A stretch of DNA of 48,827 nucleotides from Actinomycetospora lutea (GCF_028737205.1 NZ_JAQZAL010000040.1:1-48827); one strand, 5' to 3'; positions 39,269-48,732 are shown, counted from the first letter of the stretch. Numbers and translations: made by a program. The notes: generated by a model not told the origin, from the letters alone.

Positions 39269-40873
39269 GTGGAGCCCGTAGCGCACGGTGCGGGAGTGAG
39301 CGCCGCGCCCGTGAACCCGCCGCCACCCGCGGGCCCTGGCGGCCCGGACGTGGTCGTCGTGGGCCCCGGGCCGCTCACGCCCGGCGAGGTCCTCGCCGTC
39401 GCCCGCGCCGGGGCCCGGGTCGAGCTGGCCGATGAGGCGTTGACGTTCATCGCTCGCGGGCGCGCCGTCGTCGAGGACCTCGCCGACCGCCCCGAGGCGC
39501 ACTACGGCGTGTCGACGGGATTGGGCGCGCTGGCGACGACCCCGATCGACCCCGAAGACCAGGCGCGTCTGCAACTCAACGTGCTGCGCTCGCACGCCGC
39601 GGGCGCGGGGCCCGAGATCGAACGCGACGTGGTGCGCGCGATGATGCTGCTGCGGCTGTCGACCATGGCGACCGGGCACACCGGCGTCCGTCCGCTGCTC
39701 GCGCGCGCCGTCGCGGACCTGCTCAACGCCGGCCTGACGCCGCTCGTCCCCGAGTTCGGGTCCCTGGGGTGCTCGGGCGATCTCGCGCCGTTGGCGCACT
39801 GTGCCCTGGCGCTGCTGGGCGAGGGGACGGTCCGCGACCGCGCCGGGACCGAGCAGGAGGCCGAGGGTGCTCTGCGCGCAGCCGGACTCACCCCGGTGGT
39901 CCCGGCGGCGAAGGAGGGCCTCGCGCTGGTCAACGGCACCGAGGGCATGCTCGCCCTGCTGCTGCTCGCGGCCGAGGACCTCGACCTCCTGCTCGGAGGC
40001 GCCGACATCGTCGCGGCCATGAGCGTGGAGGCACTGCTCGGCACCGACGCCGCCTTCGCCGACGACCTGCAGGCCCTGCGACCGCACCCGGGTGCCCTCG
40101 ACACCGCCCGCACCCTGCGCCGGGCGCTCGCCGGCTCGCCGATCATGGCGAGTCATCGGGACGCGTCCTGTCACGAGGTGCAGGACGCCTACTCGCTGCG
40201 GTGCGTGCCCGCGGTCCACGGCGCGGCCCGGGACGCCCTGGACTTCGCGCGCCTCGTCGCCGGCCGCGAGCTCGCGGCCGCCATCGACAACCCCGTCATC
40301 ACCTGGGACGGGCAGATGCGCAGCACCGGCTCCTTCCACGGAGCCCCGCTGGCACACGTCCTCGACCTGCTCGCCGTCGTCGTCGCCGACGTCGCGGCGA
40401 TGGCCGAGCGCCGAACCGACCGCCACCTCGACCCCGCCCGTAGCCGCGGACTCCCGGCCTTCCTGGCCGACCGACCCGGCGTGGACTCCGGCCTGATGCT
40501 CGCCCACTACACCCAGGCGGCGCTGGTCACCGATCTCCGACGGCTCGCCGTTCCCGCCTCGGTCGACTCGATCCCGGTCAGCGCGATGCAGGAGGACCAC
40601 GTCTCGCTGGGGTGGTCGAGCGGGCGCAAGCTCCGCCGCGCGCTCGACGGACTCGCGACGATCCTCGGCATCGAGCTGCTCGTCGCGGCACGCTCGCTCG
40701 ATCTCCGAGCGCCGCTGGTCCCGGCCCCGGCCACGGCCGCGGTCCGCGCAGCCCTGCGCGCCGAGGTCCCCGGCCCCGGCCCGGACCGTCCCGTCGCGCC
40801 CGAGATCGAGGCAGCGGCGCGGTTCGTCCGCGAGGGCCGCCCGGCCGCGAGCGCATCGTCCCGACCGCCGTGA
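39269..40873 (+). CDS. hutH: Histidine ammonia-lyase (MIO-dependent)
   Basis: A 534-residue HAL/PAL family protein. The MIO prosthetic group would form from Cys168-Ser169-Gly170 in GSLGCSGDLAPLAH, with Tyr79 (HYGVSTG), SHAAG, LVNGTEG, QDAYSLRC, FHGAP and AMQEDHVS as the other active-site motifs, all HAL-like. Converts histidine to urocanate. No other hut genes are nearby. The GTG at 39269 has no clear ribosome site; GTG 39296 is an alternative. Confidence 0.85.
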   Translation: MEPVAHGAGVSAAPVNPPPPAGPGGPDVVVVGPGPLTPGEVLAVARAGARVELADEALTFIARGRAVVEDLADRPEAHYGVSTGLGALATTPIDPEDQARLQLNVLRSHAAGAGPEIERDVVRAMMLLRLSTMATGHTGVRPLLARAVADLLNAGLTPLVPEFGSLGCSGDLAPLAHCALALLGEGTVRDRAGTEQEAEGALRAAGLTPVVPAAKEGLALVNGTEGMLALLLLAAEDLDLLLGGADIVAAMSVEALLGTDAAFADDLQALRPHPGALDTARTLRRALAGSPIMASHRDASCHEVQDAYSLRCVPAVHGAARDALDFARLVAGRELAAAIDNPVITWDGQMRSTGSFHGAPLAHVLDLLAVVVADVAAMAERRTDRHLDPARSRGLPAFLADRPGVDSGLMLAHYTQAALVTDLRRLAVPASVDSIPVSAMQEDHVSLGWSSGRKLRRALDGLATILGIELLVAARSLDLRAPLVPAPATAAVRAALRAEVPGPGPDRPVAPEIEAAARFVREGRPAASASSRPP

Positions 40874-40962
40874 GCTGGACCCGCGGTGCGTCGCTCACGC
40901 CCGCAGGCCCCGCATGAGCCGGTGCCGGAGGTCCGGGGTCGGGCCGCGCGACCAGCTGCCGC

Positions 40963-42282
40963 TCAGGTCCGCGCCAGTGGGACGTGGGTGAGGTGGTCGA
41001 CGAACCAGGCGCACGCGTGCGCGGCGGCCTGCTCGAGCGTGCCGGGTTCCTCGAACAGGTGGGTGGCGCCGGGCACGATCTCCAGGCGGTTCTCGCACCG
41101 CAGCAGGGCCTGGGCACGCCGGTTGAGCTCGATCACGGGTCGGTCGTGCCCGCCCACGATCAACAGCGTCGGTGCGCGGACTTCTCCGAGGAGAGGGCCG
41201 GCGAGATCCGGTCGTCCCCCGCGCGACACGACCGCCGCGACGTCCACGTGGGCGGCGGCGTCCAGAGCCGCGGCCGCGCCGGTGCTCGCCCCGAAGTAGC
41301 CCACGGGCAGCCCGGCGCACTCGGGTCGGTGAACCACCCACTCGGTCACCCCGACGAGCCGGCGGCCCAGGAGATCGATGTCGAAGACGTTGGTACGACT
41401 CGTCTCCTCCTGGGCGGTGAGCAGGTCGAACAGCAGGGTCGCCAACCCGGCCCGCTGCAGCACCCCGGCCACGTACCGGTTGCGCGGGCTGTGCCGGCTG
41501 CTGCCGCTGCCGTGGGCGAAGACGACCACCCCGGTGGCTCCGTCCGGGACCACGAGCCGGCCCTCGAGCTCGACGGCCCCGACCGGGATCCGGACCTCGA
41601 TGTCGCGGGGCGAGTCGTCGCCGGCCGACGCCGACACCGGCGGTTCCTCGTGGACGGCCCGCCGCAGCAGCTCCGCGACCTCGTCGTCGGTGACCTGGGC
41701 GAAGTCGGCGTAGAACTGGCCGACCCCGAGGAACTGGTCCGGGAGGCTCAGGCAGACCAGCTCGTCGACCTCGCGGCGCAACCGCACCGCGGTGTCGGGC
41801 GCGCAGACCGGGGCGGCGAGGACGACGCGCGCGGCGCCCTGGGCCCGGGCGACCTGGCACGCGGCACGAGCGGTCGCCCCGGTGGCGATGCCGTCGTCGA
41901 CGAGCAGGGCCGTGCGACCAGCCAGGGTCAGACGCGCGCGGTCGCGGCGGAAACGGCGGGCGCGACGCTCGACCTCGTCCCGGCCCCGGCGCTCGATCTC
42001 GCCCAGTTCCGCCTCGCTGACGTGTGCCCAGTGGAAGATGCGCTCGTTGAGCACCAGCACGTCGCCCTCACCGACCGCGCCCATCGCCAGCTCGGGCTGG
42101 AACGGCACCCCGAGCTTGCGCACGAGGATCACGTCGAGCGGTGCGCCCAGCGCCTGGGCGACCTCGAAGGCGACCGGGACGCCGCCTCGGGGCAGGCCGA
42201 GGACGACGAGGTCCTCGGAGGGCAGGTGCTGCAGATCGCCGGCCAGCCGCCGCCCCGCATCGACACGGTCGATGAACATCAT
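40963..42282 (-). CDS. Phosphoribosyltransferase-dienelactone hydrolase fusion (Rv0571c-like)
   Basis: A 439-residue two-domain protein. Residues 1-205 are a type I phosphoribosyltransferase with the PRPP loop LLVDDGIATGAT (127-138). Residues 225-439 are an alpha/beta hydrolase with Ser333 (GASTG), Asp380 (GGHD) and His408 (GATHLF). The same fusion occurs in M. tuberculosis Rv0571c, a DosR-regulon gene. The start is taken as the first of two adjacent ATGs because GGGAG lies 8 bases before it. Confidence 0.9.
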   Translation of the reverse strand: MMFIDRVDAGRRLAGDLQHLPSEDLVVLGLPRGGVPVAFEVAQALGAPLDVILVRKLGVPFQPELAMGAVGEGDVLVLNERIFHWAHVSEAELGEIERRGRDEVERRARRFRRDRARLTLAGRTALLVDDGIATGATARAACQVARAQGAARVVLAAPVCAPDTAVRLRREVDELVCLSLPDQFLGVGQFYADFAQVTDDEVAELLRRAVHEEPPVSASAGDDSPRDIEVRIPVGAVELEGRLVVPDGATGVVVFAHGSGSSRHSPRNRYVAGVLQRAGLATLLFDLLTAQEETSRTNVFDIDLLGRRLVGVTEWVVHRPECAGLPVGYFGASTGAAAALDAAAHVDVAAVVSRGGRPDLAGPLLGEVRAPTLLIVGGHDRPVIELNRRAQALLRCENRLEIVPGATHLFEEPGTLEQAAAHACAWFVDHLTHVPLART

Positions 42283-42368
42283 GTTCCGCACTCCCGACCA
42301 GGTGAGGGTTCATCGGCGACCTTTGCTCCACCGCCGGGTCGCGGCACCGTCGTGGGGCCCGCGGGGCG

Positions 42369-42382
42369 GGGACCAACGTCCC
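42369..42382. promoter_or_regulatory. DosR-like palindrome
   Basis: GGGAC-CAAC-GTCCC keeps all ten fixed bases of the DosR/DevR core GGGAC-N4-GTCCC. It lies about 87 bases upstream of the Rv0571c-like gene and 143 upstream of DUF2267, between the two divergent starts. A site of this quality is expected by chance at low frequency even in GC-rich DNA, so it is a candidate, not proof. Confidence 0.5.
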
Positions 42383-42524
42383 GGACGGCCCCGGCGTGGG
42401 ATCCGGCGTGGTGCTCGGGGCGCAGTCCGGCCCGCGCACCGGGAGTCCTTCGTCCCTGTCACTCGGAGCCGCCGTCCACCAGCCTGCGGGCGTCTCGACG
42501 GAACGACCCGGAGGGGCCTCTCCC

Positions 42525-43184
42525 ATGGCACAGCCGATCGACCCCCTGGGACATGCCCAGGACACCGCCCACCAGTGGCTGAACCTGATCGCCGACAGGC
42601 TGGGCACCACGGACCGGCAGTTCACCTACCGCGTGCTGCGGGTGTGGCTGCACCTCGTACGCGACCGGCTCAGGGTGGACGCCGCCGCGCACCTCGCGGC
42701 CCAGTTGCCGGCGGTGCTGCGAGGGGTGTTCTACGAGGGCTGGGTGCCGAGCAGGGTGCCGGTCCGCTTCGACGCCGCGTGGTTCACCGAGGCGTTCGCG
42801 CGCGACGCGGGCGTCAGCCCTGCCGACGTCCCCGCGCTCGCCGCCACGGTCTTCGAGGGGCTGGACTCGCTGTTCTCACCCGGCCAGCTCGACCACGTCC
42901 TCGCCGCGATGCCCGCCGACCTGCGCCGTGAGCTCGAGGGACGGCGCTGCACGGACGACGTGCGCACCTCGGCACCACCGGGCTCCTCGGACCGAGCACG
43001 CCTGACCGCGCTCGAGAACTCGGTCGAGACGCTCGCCGAAGCGCTCCGGGTGCTGGTCCGCGGCCTCGAGGAGCTCCCCACCGAGGAGCCCGAACAGGAC
43101 CGGCCCGCGAAGGCCGCGCAGGAGGCCCACCGGCTCCTGCTGTCCCGCCCCGGGGCGCAGCAGGCCTCCCCGGGTACGACCTGA
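42525..43184 (+). CDS. DUF2267 protein
   Basis: A 219-residue protein. TYRVLRVWLHLVRDRLRVDAA, then LPAVLRGVFYEGW and a second half-repeat around residues 80-125 are diagnostic of DUF2267, a two-repeat helical domain common in stress-induced actinobacterial genes. A coiled segment (LTALENSVETLAEALRVLVRGL) occupies 160-185. ATG 42525 with GGAGGGG upstream. Divergent from the fusion gene. Confidence 0.88.
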   Translation: MAQPIDPLGHAQDTAHQWLNLIADRLGTTDRQFTYRVLRVWLHLVRDRLRVDAAAHLAAQLPAVLRGVFYEGWVPSRVPVRFDAAWFTEAFARDAGVSPADVPALAATVFEGLDSLFSPGQLDHVLAAMPADLRRELEGRRCTDDVRTSAPPGSSDRARLTALENSVETLAEALRVLVRGLEELPTEEPEQDRPAKAAQEAHRLLLSRPGAQQASPGTT

Positions 43185-43192
43185 GGGCCCTC

Positions 43193-44107
43193 GTGAGCGG
43201 GCTGAGGGTGATCGCGGGACGCGCAGGGGCGACGACGGCAACCGGCGTCGCGCACGGTCTCGGCATCGAGCCGGCGCCCTGCGCCGTGGAGGAGTTCCCG
43301 GACGGCGAGCTGCGGCCACGCGTCGGATCCATGATCGGTGACGACGTGTACGTCGTGGCGCCGACGGGACCGCCGACCAGCAGCGCGGTGGTCGAGCTCC
43401 TCCTTCTGCTCGACGCCTGCCGACGCTCCGGCGCCGCGCGGGTCTCCGCGGTCGTGCCCTACTTCGCCTACGCCCGGCAGGACCGACGCGGGTCCGCCGG
43501 CGAGGCGCTCGGCGCGCGGGTGATCGCCGACGTGCTGGAGGCCGCCGGCGCGCAGCGGGTCCTCGTGGTCGACCCCCACACGACCGCCCTGGAGGCCATG
43601 TTCTCGGTGCCGGTCGAGACCGTCACCGCCGTCCCGACCCTGCTCGACGCCGTGGCCGGTGACCTCGCGACGCAGTCCGTCGTGGTCGCCCCCGACCTGG
43701 GCGCGGCCAAGCTCGCCCAGCGCGTCGGGAGCCGGCTCTCGATCGGCGTCGCCGTGGTCCGCAAGACCCGGACCAGCGGCCGCACCGTCGAGGCGACCGA
43801 GGTGGTCGGGGACGTCGCCGACCGGGCGGTGCTCCTCGTGGACGACATGGTCAGCACCGGGGCGACGCTGGAGACCGCGACGCGGGTCGTCCTCGCGCAC
43901 GGGGCGCGCCCCGACGTCTCCGTCCTCGCCACCCACGGTCTGTTCGTCGGAGACGCCCTCGCCCGGCTCGACGCGCTGCCGCTGCGCCGGGTCGTCGTCG
44001 CCGACACCGTCCCCGTCACCGTCGACCGCTCGTGGATCTCGGTGCGCTCCATCGCGCCTGTGCTGGCCGAGGCGATCAGCCGACTGCACGGGGCCGTTCG
44101 CACGTGA
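43193..44107 (+). CDS. prs: Ribose-phosphate pyrophosphokinase-like protein
   Basis: A 304-residue PRPP synthetase family protein: VVPYFAYARQDR (89-98), VDPHT (126-130) and the PRPP-binding loop LLVDDMVSTGATL (214-226). Makes PRPP from ribose-5-phosphate and ATP. It is probably a stress-related paralogue rather than the housekeeping copy, judging from its neighbours, since the essential prs is normally next to glmU. It starts 8 bases after the DUF2267 stop and is likely co-transcribed. Confidence 0.85.
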   Translation: MSGLRVIAGRAGATTATGVAHGLGIEPAPCAVEEFPDGELRPRVGSMIGDDVYVVAPTGPPTSSAVVELLLLLDACRRSGAARVSAVVPYFAYARQDRRGSAGEALGARVIADVLEAAGAQRVLVVDPHTTALEAMFSVPVETVTAVPTLLDAVAGDLATQSVVVAPDLGAAKLAQRVGSRLSIGVAVVRKTRTSGRTVEATEVVGDVADRAVLLVDDMVSTGATLETATRVVLAHGARPDVSVLATHGLFVGDALARLDALPLRRVVVADTVPVTVDRSWISVRSIAPVLAEAISRLHGAVRT

Positions 44108-44361
44108 CCGGGTCGCGCGGTGAACGCCGAGTAGGTCCGCTCGCCGACCACGATCGGCGCCGACACCGGGTGCGCAGCTTCCCGTCGACGACCTCGTGAG
44201 CACGTTCATCACCACCGGCCGGTCGTCGAGGGTCCGGCCGCGGTGTCGTGGCCCCGGGGTCCCAGGGCCGGTCCGGCCGGGACCTTCGGACCTGCCCGGG
44301 CCGCTCGCGCCCACCGACCGTCGTGGCGTCGACTCGAACCCGCTGCTGCCGGGAGCACCTC

Positions 44362-44532
44362 ATGAGCCACGACACCGACCGCGTCACGCGCGCCCGGCTG
44401 CACGCCCTGCGCGACCGGCTCACCGTCGACGCGGCGGGCCGGTCCGGCGCGCAGCTCCCCGAGGTGCGGCGTGGGCTGCCGCCGACCTCGGCGACGGCGG
44501 GTCACCCCGACCGGGCGAGGACGGCACCGTGA
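44362..44532 (+). CDS. Short DUF2267-like fragment protein
   Basis: A 56-residue frame: RARLHALRDRLTVDAAGRSGAQLPEVRRGL resembles residues 30-60 of the intact DUF2267 protein 1.8 kb upstream (RVWLHLVRDRLRVDAAAHLAAQLPAVLRG). Everything after that is missing. ATG 44362 has GGGAG 7 bases upstream and the stop overlaps the next GTG, so it may still be translated and coupled. Either a remnant or a minimal half-domain. Confidence 0.55.
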   Translation: MSHDTDRVTRARLHALRDRLTVDAAGRSGAQLPEVRRGLPPTSATAGHPDRARTAP

Positions 44533-44903
44533 CCTCCCGTCCGCCCACGGAGCGACGGATTCGTGCTCAGCGGCTGCTCGAGTCCCTCGGGCCCCACCGG
44601 GCGGAGCATCGCCGGCTGACCGTGCAGTGCGCCCGGAACCACCACGTCGCGGAGGTCTACGAAGCCGAGGACGCCCTCGTGGTCCTGACCTCGACCGGCC
44701 CCCGCGCCCACGGCCGACGCGACTTCGTGGACGCGCCGCACGGCGCCGCGCACCACGGCACCCGCCTCGTCGACGACCTCGACGCAGGCCCCGACACCGA
44801 CGACGATCTCCCCGCAGCGTGCGAGTGCGGGCCGCGCACCCTCTCACGCAGCGACCTCCTGACCGCTGTGAGGCGGGGCGAGCACCATCTCCGGGTCGGG
44901 TGA
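44529..44903 (+). CDS. Putative zinc-ribbon-like small protein
   Basis: A 124-residue protein. LTVQCARNHHVAEVY and, near the end, AACECGPRTLSRSDLL give a C-x4-H ... C-x-C arrangement that suggests metal binding. The middle is acidic (DDLDAGPDTDDDL). GTG start overlaps the upstream stop (GTGA). Family not recognised; similar small actinobacterial proteins are hypothetical. Confidence 0.65.
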   Translation: MTSRPPTERRIRAQRLLESLGPHRAEHRRLTVQCARNHHVAEVYEAEDALVVLTSTGPRAHGRRDFVDAPHGAAHHGTRLVDDLDAGPDTDDDLPAACECGPRTLSRSDLLTAVRRGEHHLRVG

Positions 44904-45034
44904 CCCGGCCGCCCCGTGATGCTCAGCTCGGCGCGATCCGGGACGACGGTGACGGGGGCAGCGGGCACTGACCGCGGTGCCCAGCACGAGCGTCGCCCGA
45001 GCTGGTGCCGCAGCGTCGCGAACGGTCTGCGCGC

Positions 45035-45316
45035 TCACGGTCGGTCCGACGTCGATGGGCGCTGCTGGCCCCTCGTGCGTATCCGGAGCGCGGTGATGGG
45101 CCACGACAAGATCAGCAACACGAGGACCGCCTGCATGACGAGGCCGAGCATCAGGAGCGCAACCGCGAGGGCCACGCCCGCGGCCGCGAGGACGACCCGC
45201 CAGGTGGCCCATCCGCGCCACGTCCCCCGTTGCATCCGTCGGGCGAGGACGGGGTCGGTGGAGGTCAGCTCGCGTTCGACTTCCTCCAACACGTGCCGGT
45301 CCCGGTCGTTGAGCAT
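45035..45316 (-). CDS. DUF3040 membrane protein, intact copy
   Basis: A 93-residue protein. LNDRDRHVLEEVERELTSTDPV is the DUF3040 start, followed by two membrane helices (WRVVLAAAGVALAVALLMLGL and MQAVLVLLILSWPITAL). A small actinobacterial membrane family of unknown function. A degenerate copy with shared upstream DNA lies at 330-469. The gene is transcribed away from ftsH. Confidence 0.88.
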   Translation of the reverse strand: MLNDRDRHVLEEVERELTSTDPVLARRMQRGTWRGWATWRVVLAAAGVALAVALLMLGLVMQAVLVLLILSWPITALRIRTRGQQRPSTSDRP

Positions 45317-45411
45317 CTCGTCCGCCCTCCTCGTCACATCGGTTCGCCGCCGCAACTGCTTCCCCGTCGTCGACGCCTCCCGACGCCCTCCGAAGACACC
45401 CCCGGGCGGGC

Positions 45412-45444
45412 TGTCGGGGTAGGACCGTCGGTCCCACCCCGACA
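45412..45444. repeat. 33-nt near-perfect hairpin, copy 2
   Basis: Identical to 569-601. It is 96 bases upstream of the intact DUF3040 start. The 40 bases beyond it (CTCTCGAGCCGGCATCCGAG) also match the left copy with about three differences, a higher identity than in the coding part. Confidence 0.75.
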
Positions 45445-45651
45445 GGTCGCGAGGCCCTCTCGAGCCGGCATCCGAGCAGTGCCGACTCGGTGGCTCGGGC
45501 TCGGGTGGGCACGGTGGCCCGGGGGCTCGGCCCGGTCCGCCTGGCGACTCCGGTCGTTCGACCCTGGCCGCCACGTCGAGCACGCCGGATGCTCCACAGC
45601 TCGTGAGACGCCGACGCCCCCGGACGGGACTCCCCACACATCGGAGCCGCG

Positions 45652-47613
45652 ATGAGCAAGCAGGCCAACTCGCCGCCGCCCGGTGACCGGCCGGTGGGAA
45701 CGCCTCCGCCTCCGCCTCGGCGGTGGTGGTGGTGGTCCTGGACGCTGGCCGTCCTGACCATCGTGCTGGTGGCGTGGCTGCCGGTGGTGAGCGACGCGCG
45801 GGCCGAGAGCACGAGCTATTCGCAGTTCCTCGCCGACGTCGACGCCCGCCGGGTCACGACCGTCGCCATCGAGTCCGACGGGCAGGCCAGCGGCGTCCTG
45901 GTCGACGGACGGCGGTTCACGACGGTGATCCCGGTCGAGCTGGCCGGGCCGGCGTTGCTGGATCGACTGTCGTCCGCCCAGGTGGAGGTCAGCGTCACCG
46001 CCGCGAGTCCGGACACGGGCTCGCAGCTGGTGTCCTGGATGTTCATCCTGCTGCCGCTCCTGGTGATCTTCTGGCTCTGGCGCCGCGCATCCGCGGGCGC
46101 CGGGGGGCTGGCGGGGACGGTCGGCATCGGCAGGTCGAGGGCGAAGCTCTTCGATGCCGAACGACCGCACACGACCTTCGCCGACGTGGCCGGCTACGAG
46201 GGCGCCAAGGGCGAGATCGTCGAGGTCGTCGACTTCCTGCGCCGGCCGGAGCGCTACCGCCGGGCCGGGGCGACCGCTCCGCGCGGGGTGCTGATGATCG
46301 GTCCGCCGGGGACCGGGAAGACCCTGCTGGCCCGGGCGGTGGCGGGCGAGGCCGACGTGCCGTTCTTCTCGGTGGTCGGCTCCAGCTTCGTGGAGATGTT
46401 CGTGGGGGTCGGCGCCGCCCGGGTACGTGACCTGTTCGCCGAGGCGAGACGGCGCGCCCCCGCCATCGTGTTCGTCGACGAGCTCGACGCGGTCGGAGGC
46501 CGCCGGGCGGGACCAGGGGTCACCGTCACCCACGACGAGCGCGAACAGACCCTCAACCAGCTCCTGGCCGAGATGGACGGATTCGATCCCAGCGAGGGGA
46601 TCGTGGTGCTCGCCGCCACGAACCGCCCCGAGGTGCTCGACCCGGCCCTGCTGCGACCCGGGCGGTTCGACCGGCAGGTCACGATCCCGCTGCCCACGCT
46701 GGTCGAGCGGGCCGCGATCCTGGCGGTGCACTGTCGAGGCAAGCACCTCGGCCCCGACGTCGACATGGACCTGATCGCCCGTGGCACCCCGGGGTTCTCG
46801 GGGGCCGACCTGGCGAACCTGGCCAACGAGGCCGCGATCGGCGCCGCCCGCGACGACCGCGACGTGCTGGGCGCTGCCGACTTCGACACCGCACGCGACC
46901 GCATCCTGCTCGGCCGACGCGAAGGTTCCAACGTGCTGTTGCCCGAGGAGAAGCACGCCGTGGCCGTCCACGAGGCCGGGCACGCCGTCGTCGCTGCGCT
47001 GTGCGCGCACGCCGACCCCGTCGCGAAGGTGACCATCCTGCCGGCCGGGCAGACCCTCGGGGCGACCGAGCAGCTTCCGCTGGTCGAGCGGCATCTCTTC
47101 GGCGAGGACTACCTCAACGACACCCTCGCGGTGCGTCTGGGCGGGCGTGCCGCCGAGCTCGTCGTGCTCGGCCAGGGCTCGACGGGGTCGGTCAACGACC
47201 TCACCCAGGCCACCTCGCTGGCCACGAAGATGGTGCGCGAGTACGGGTTGTCGACCAGGCTCGGTCCCGTCGGCTACCCCGGCGGCGGCCCGATGTTCCT
47301 TCCCGGTGGTGGCGCGGAGCTGTCGAACCGGCCCTTCGCCGAAGCCACCCAGGCCGTCGTCGACGCCGAGGTCGCCCGCCTGCTGCGCGAAGCCGAACAT
47401 CGAGCCACCGACCTGCTGACCCGCCACCGCGGGGTCCTGACGGAGCTGGTCTCCCTGCTGCTCGAGAACGAGACCGTCGACGGCTCCGTCGTCTCTCGGC
47501 TCACCGGCGCTCCCGAGCCGACCGACCACCCCGTTGCGAGCCCGGCCACCGTCGCTCCCCACCGCACGGTGCCCCTCCACGCGAGAGCGCGCAGCGACGG
47601 CACCGCCCCGTGA
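45652..47613 (+). CDS. ftsH: FtsH ATP-dependent zinc metalloprotease
   Basis: A 653-residue membrane protease. Helices at about 29-46 and 128-143 frame a periplasmic-side domain. Walker A GPPGTGKT (217-224), Walker [10 protein letters not shown], second-region-of-homology [20 protein letters not shown], and zinc motif HEAGH (440-444). The Pro/Trp-rich N-terminus ([13 protein letters not shown]) is unusual. It degrades misfolded membrane and soluble proteins. Probably a second, stress-linked FtsH rather than the main one. Confidence 0.93.
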   Translation: MSKQANSPPPGDRPVGTPPPPPRRWWWWSWTLAVLTIVLVAWLPVVSDARAESTSYSQFLADVDARRVTTVAIESDGQASGVLVDGRRFTTVIPVELAGPALLDRLSSAQVEVSVTAASPDTGSQLVSWMFILLPLLVIFWLWRRASAGAGGLAGTVGIGRSRAKLFDAERPHTTFADVAGYEGAKGEIVEVVDFLRRPERYRRAGATAPRGVLMIGPPGTGKTLLARAVAGEADVPFFSVVGSSFVEMFVGVGAARVRDLFAEARRRAPAIVFVDELDAVGGRRAGPGVTVTHDEREQTLNQLLAEMDGFDPSEGIVVLAATNRPEVLDPALLRPGRFDRQVTIPLPTLVERAAILAVHCRGKHLGPDVDMDLIARGTPGFSGADLANLANEAAIGAARDDRDVLGAADFDTARDRILLGRREGSNVLLPEEKHAVAVHEAGHAVVAALCAHADPVAKVTILPAGQTLGATEQLPLVERHLFGEDYLNDTLAVRLGGRAAELVVLGQGSTGSVNDLTQATSLATKMVREYGLSTRLGPVGYPGGGPMFLPGGGAELSNRPFAEATQAVVDAEVARLLREAEHRATDLLTRHRGVLTELVSLLLENETVDGSVVSRLTGAPEPTDHPVASPATVAPHRTVPLHARARSDGTAP

Positions 47614-47680
47614 TCCGCCGGCACCGACGTGCGGCGCGTGCGAGAGGGTCACCGGCAGGGTGCGGGTGTCCTCCGGCGCC

Positions 47681-48034
47681 TCAGGACGCGCGCTCCACTC
47701 CCCGTTGCGCCCGTGCCGCGGTCATCACCCGCCGGACGTGGCGGTAGACAGGCCAGATCTCACGGAGCTCGGTGGCCCGCAGCAGCTCCACGAACGTGTC
47801 GGCGCGCGGCGGGAGCACGTCGAGGTCGACCGGTGGGTCGTCCAGCAGAGCGGCGAGCGCTGCCACGCCCGCCCTTGACCATCCCTCGACCCGGCCCAGG
47901 TCCAGCGGCGTCCGGTCGCGACCGTCGGTGCGGTCACGCGCGAGGAGGATGCGCAGACGCAGCACGGCCCGCTCGTCGACCACGCCCCACATCCCGAACC
48001 CGCCAGCCGAATGCCCCTGCCGACCTGCACCCAT
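47681..48034 (-). CDS. Small STAS-like protein
   Basis: A 117-residue protein. VDERAVLRLRILLARDRTDGR, then PLDLGRVEGWSRAGVAALAAL and LRATELREIWPVYRHV give the strand-helix pattern of a STAS/anti-sigma-antagonist-like fold, with the Ser in the usual position for regulatory phosphorylation. ATG 48034 has AAGGGG 7 bases upstream. Convergent with ftsH. Family assignment is tentative. Confidence 0.6.
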   Translation of the reverse strand: MGAGRQGHSAGGFGMWGVVDERAVLRLRILLARDRTDGRDRTPLDLGRVEGWSRAGVAALAALLDDPPVDLDVLPPRADTFVELLRATELREIWPVYRHVRRVMTAARAQRGVERAS

Positions 48035-48321
48035 GACGTTCCCCTTCCCGCCTTCCCCGACGGTCCAGGTGGCGATGGTCGAGAGGCCCTCCGACGGCGT
48101 CCAGGGCCGAACGTCACGCCGAGCGGCCATCGGGGTCCGACGGCGAGCGTCGTCCACGCGGGCCCGGTCGACGACCGCCCGGACCGTCAGCGTGTCCTGA
48201 GGGCGTTGAAGCGAGAGCCGACCGTGCGCAGCACGCTGGGGCCGTCAGGGGAGCCCGCCTCCCGCTGTGTGGAGGACGACTCTCCGAGCTGTGAGGAACT
48301 GCCACCGAGAGAAGGAGAGTG

Positions 48322-48732
48322 ATGAGTCCTCTCACCGTCCAGCGACTCGAGAAGCTGGTCGTCGTCATCGTGGCGGTGGTCGTCGCCGTCGTCCGGTACC
48401 CGTCGTGGTGGTGGGTCGTGGTGGCGTCGTTCCTGGTGTTCGACCTCTCGATGGTGGGTTACGTGAGATCGGCGAGGGCGGGAGCCATCTGTTACAACGC
48501 CGTCCACACGTATCTCTGGCCCGGCGCACTCGCGGTGGTGGCGATCTCGACAGCGGGCCACGCTCCCGCCGTCTCGACGTGGACCGGCATCACCGCCTGC
48601 GCGTGGGCCTTCCACATCGGGGTGGACCGCATGTTCGGCTTCGGGCTGAAGCTCCCCGACGGGTTCACGCACACACATCTCGGTCGCATCGGCCGAGGAG
48701 CGGGCTCGGAGCCGACCGCACCACGACTCTGA
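48322..48732 (+). CDS. DUF4260 membrane protein
   Basis: A 136-residue membrane protein with four hydrophobic segments. FLVFDLSMVGYVRSARAGAIC, then YNAVHTYLWPGAL and HIGVDRMFGFGLKLPDGFTHT are diagnostic of DUF4260. AGGAG lies just before the ATG; the GTG three bases earlier is the alternative. Function unknown. Confidence 0.88.
   Translation: MSPLTVQRLEKLVVVIVAVVVAVVRYPSWWWVVVASFLVFDLSMVGYVRSARAGAICYNAVHTYLWPGALAVVAISTAGHAPAVSTWTGITACAWAFHIGVDRMFGFGLKLPDGFTHTHLGRIGRGAGSEPTAPRL

Noticed and set aside
39183..39281. A 32-residue frame just before hutH
   Set aside because: It has a weak GGAG upstream but no recognisable sequence, and could equally be leader RNA; not supported enough to list as a gene.
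39734..39790. Cys-Ser-Gly in place of Ala-Ser-Gly as a broken MIO site in histidine ammonia-lyase
   Set aside because: CSG at this position occurs in other actinobacterial HAL enzymes from memory, so it is likely a functional variant.
45625..45640. GGGACTCCCC near the ftsH start as a DosR site
   Set aside because: The right half-site GTCCC is absent; only the left half matches.
45334..47652. Long minus-strand open frame opposite ftsH
   Set aside because: Antisense of a clear FtsH with all motifs; the protein is Gln/His/Arg/Gly-rich and unlike any family.
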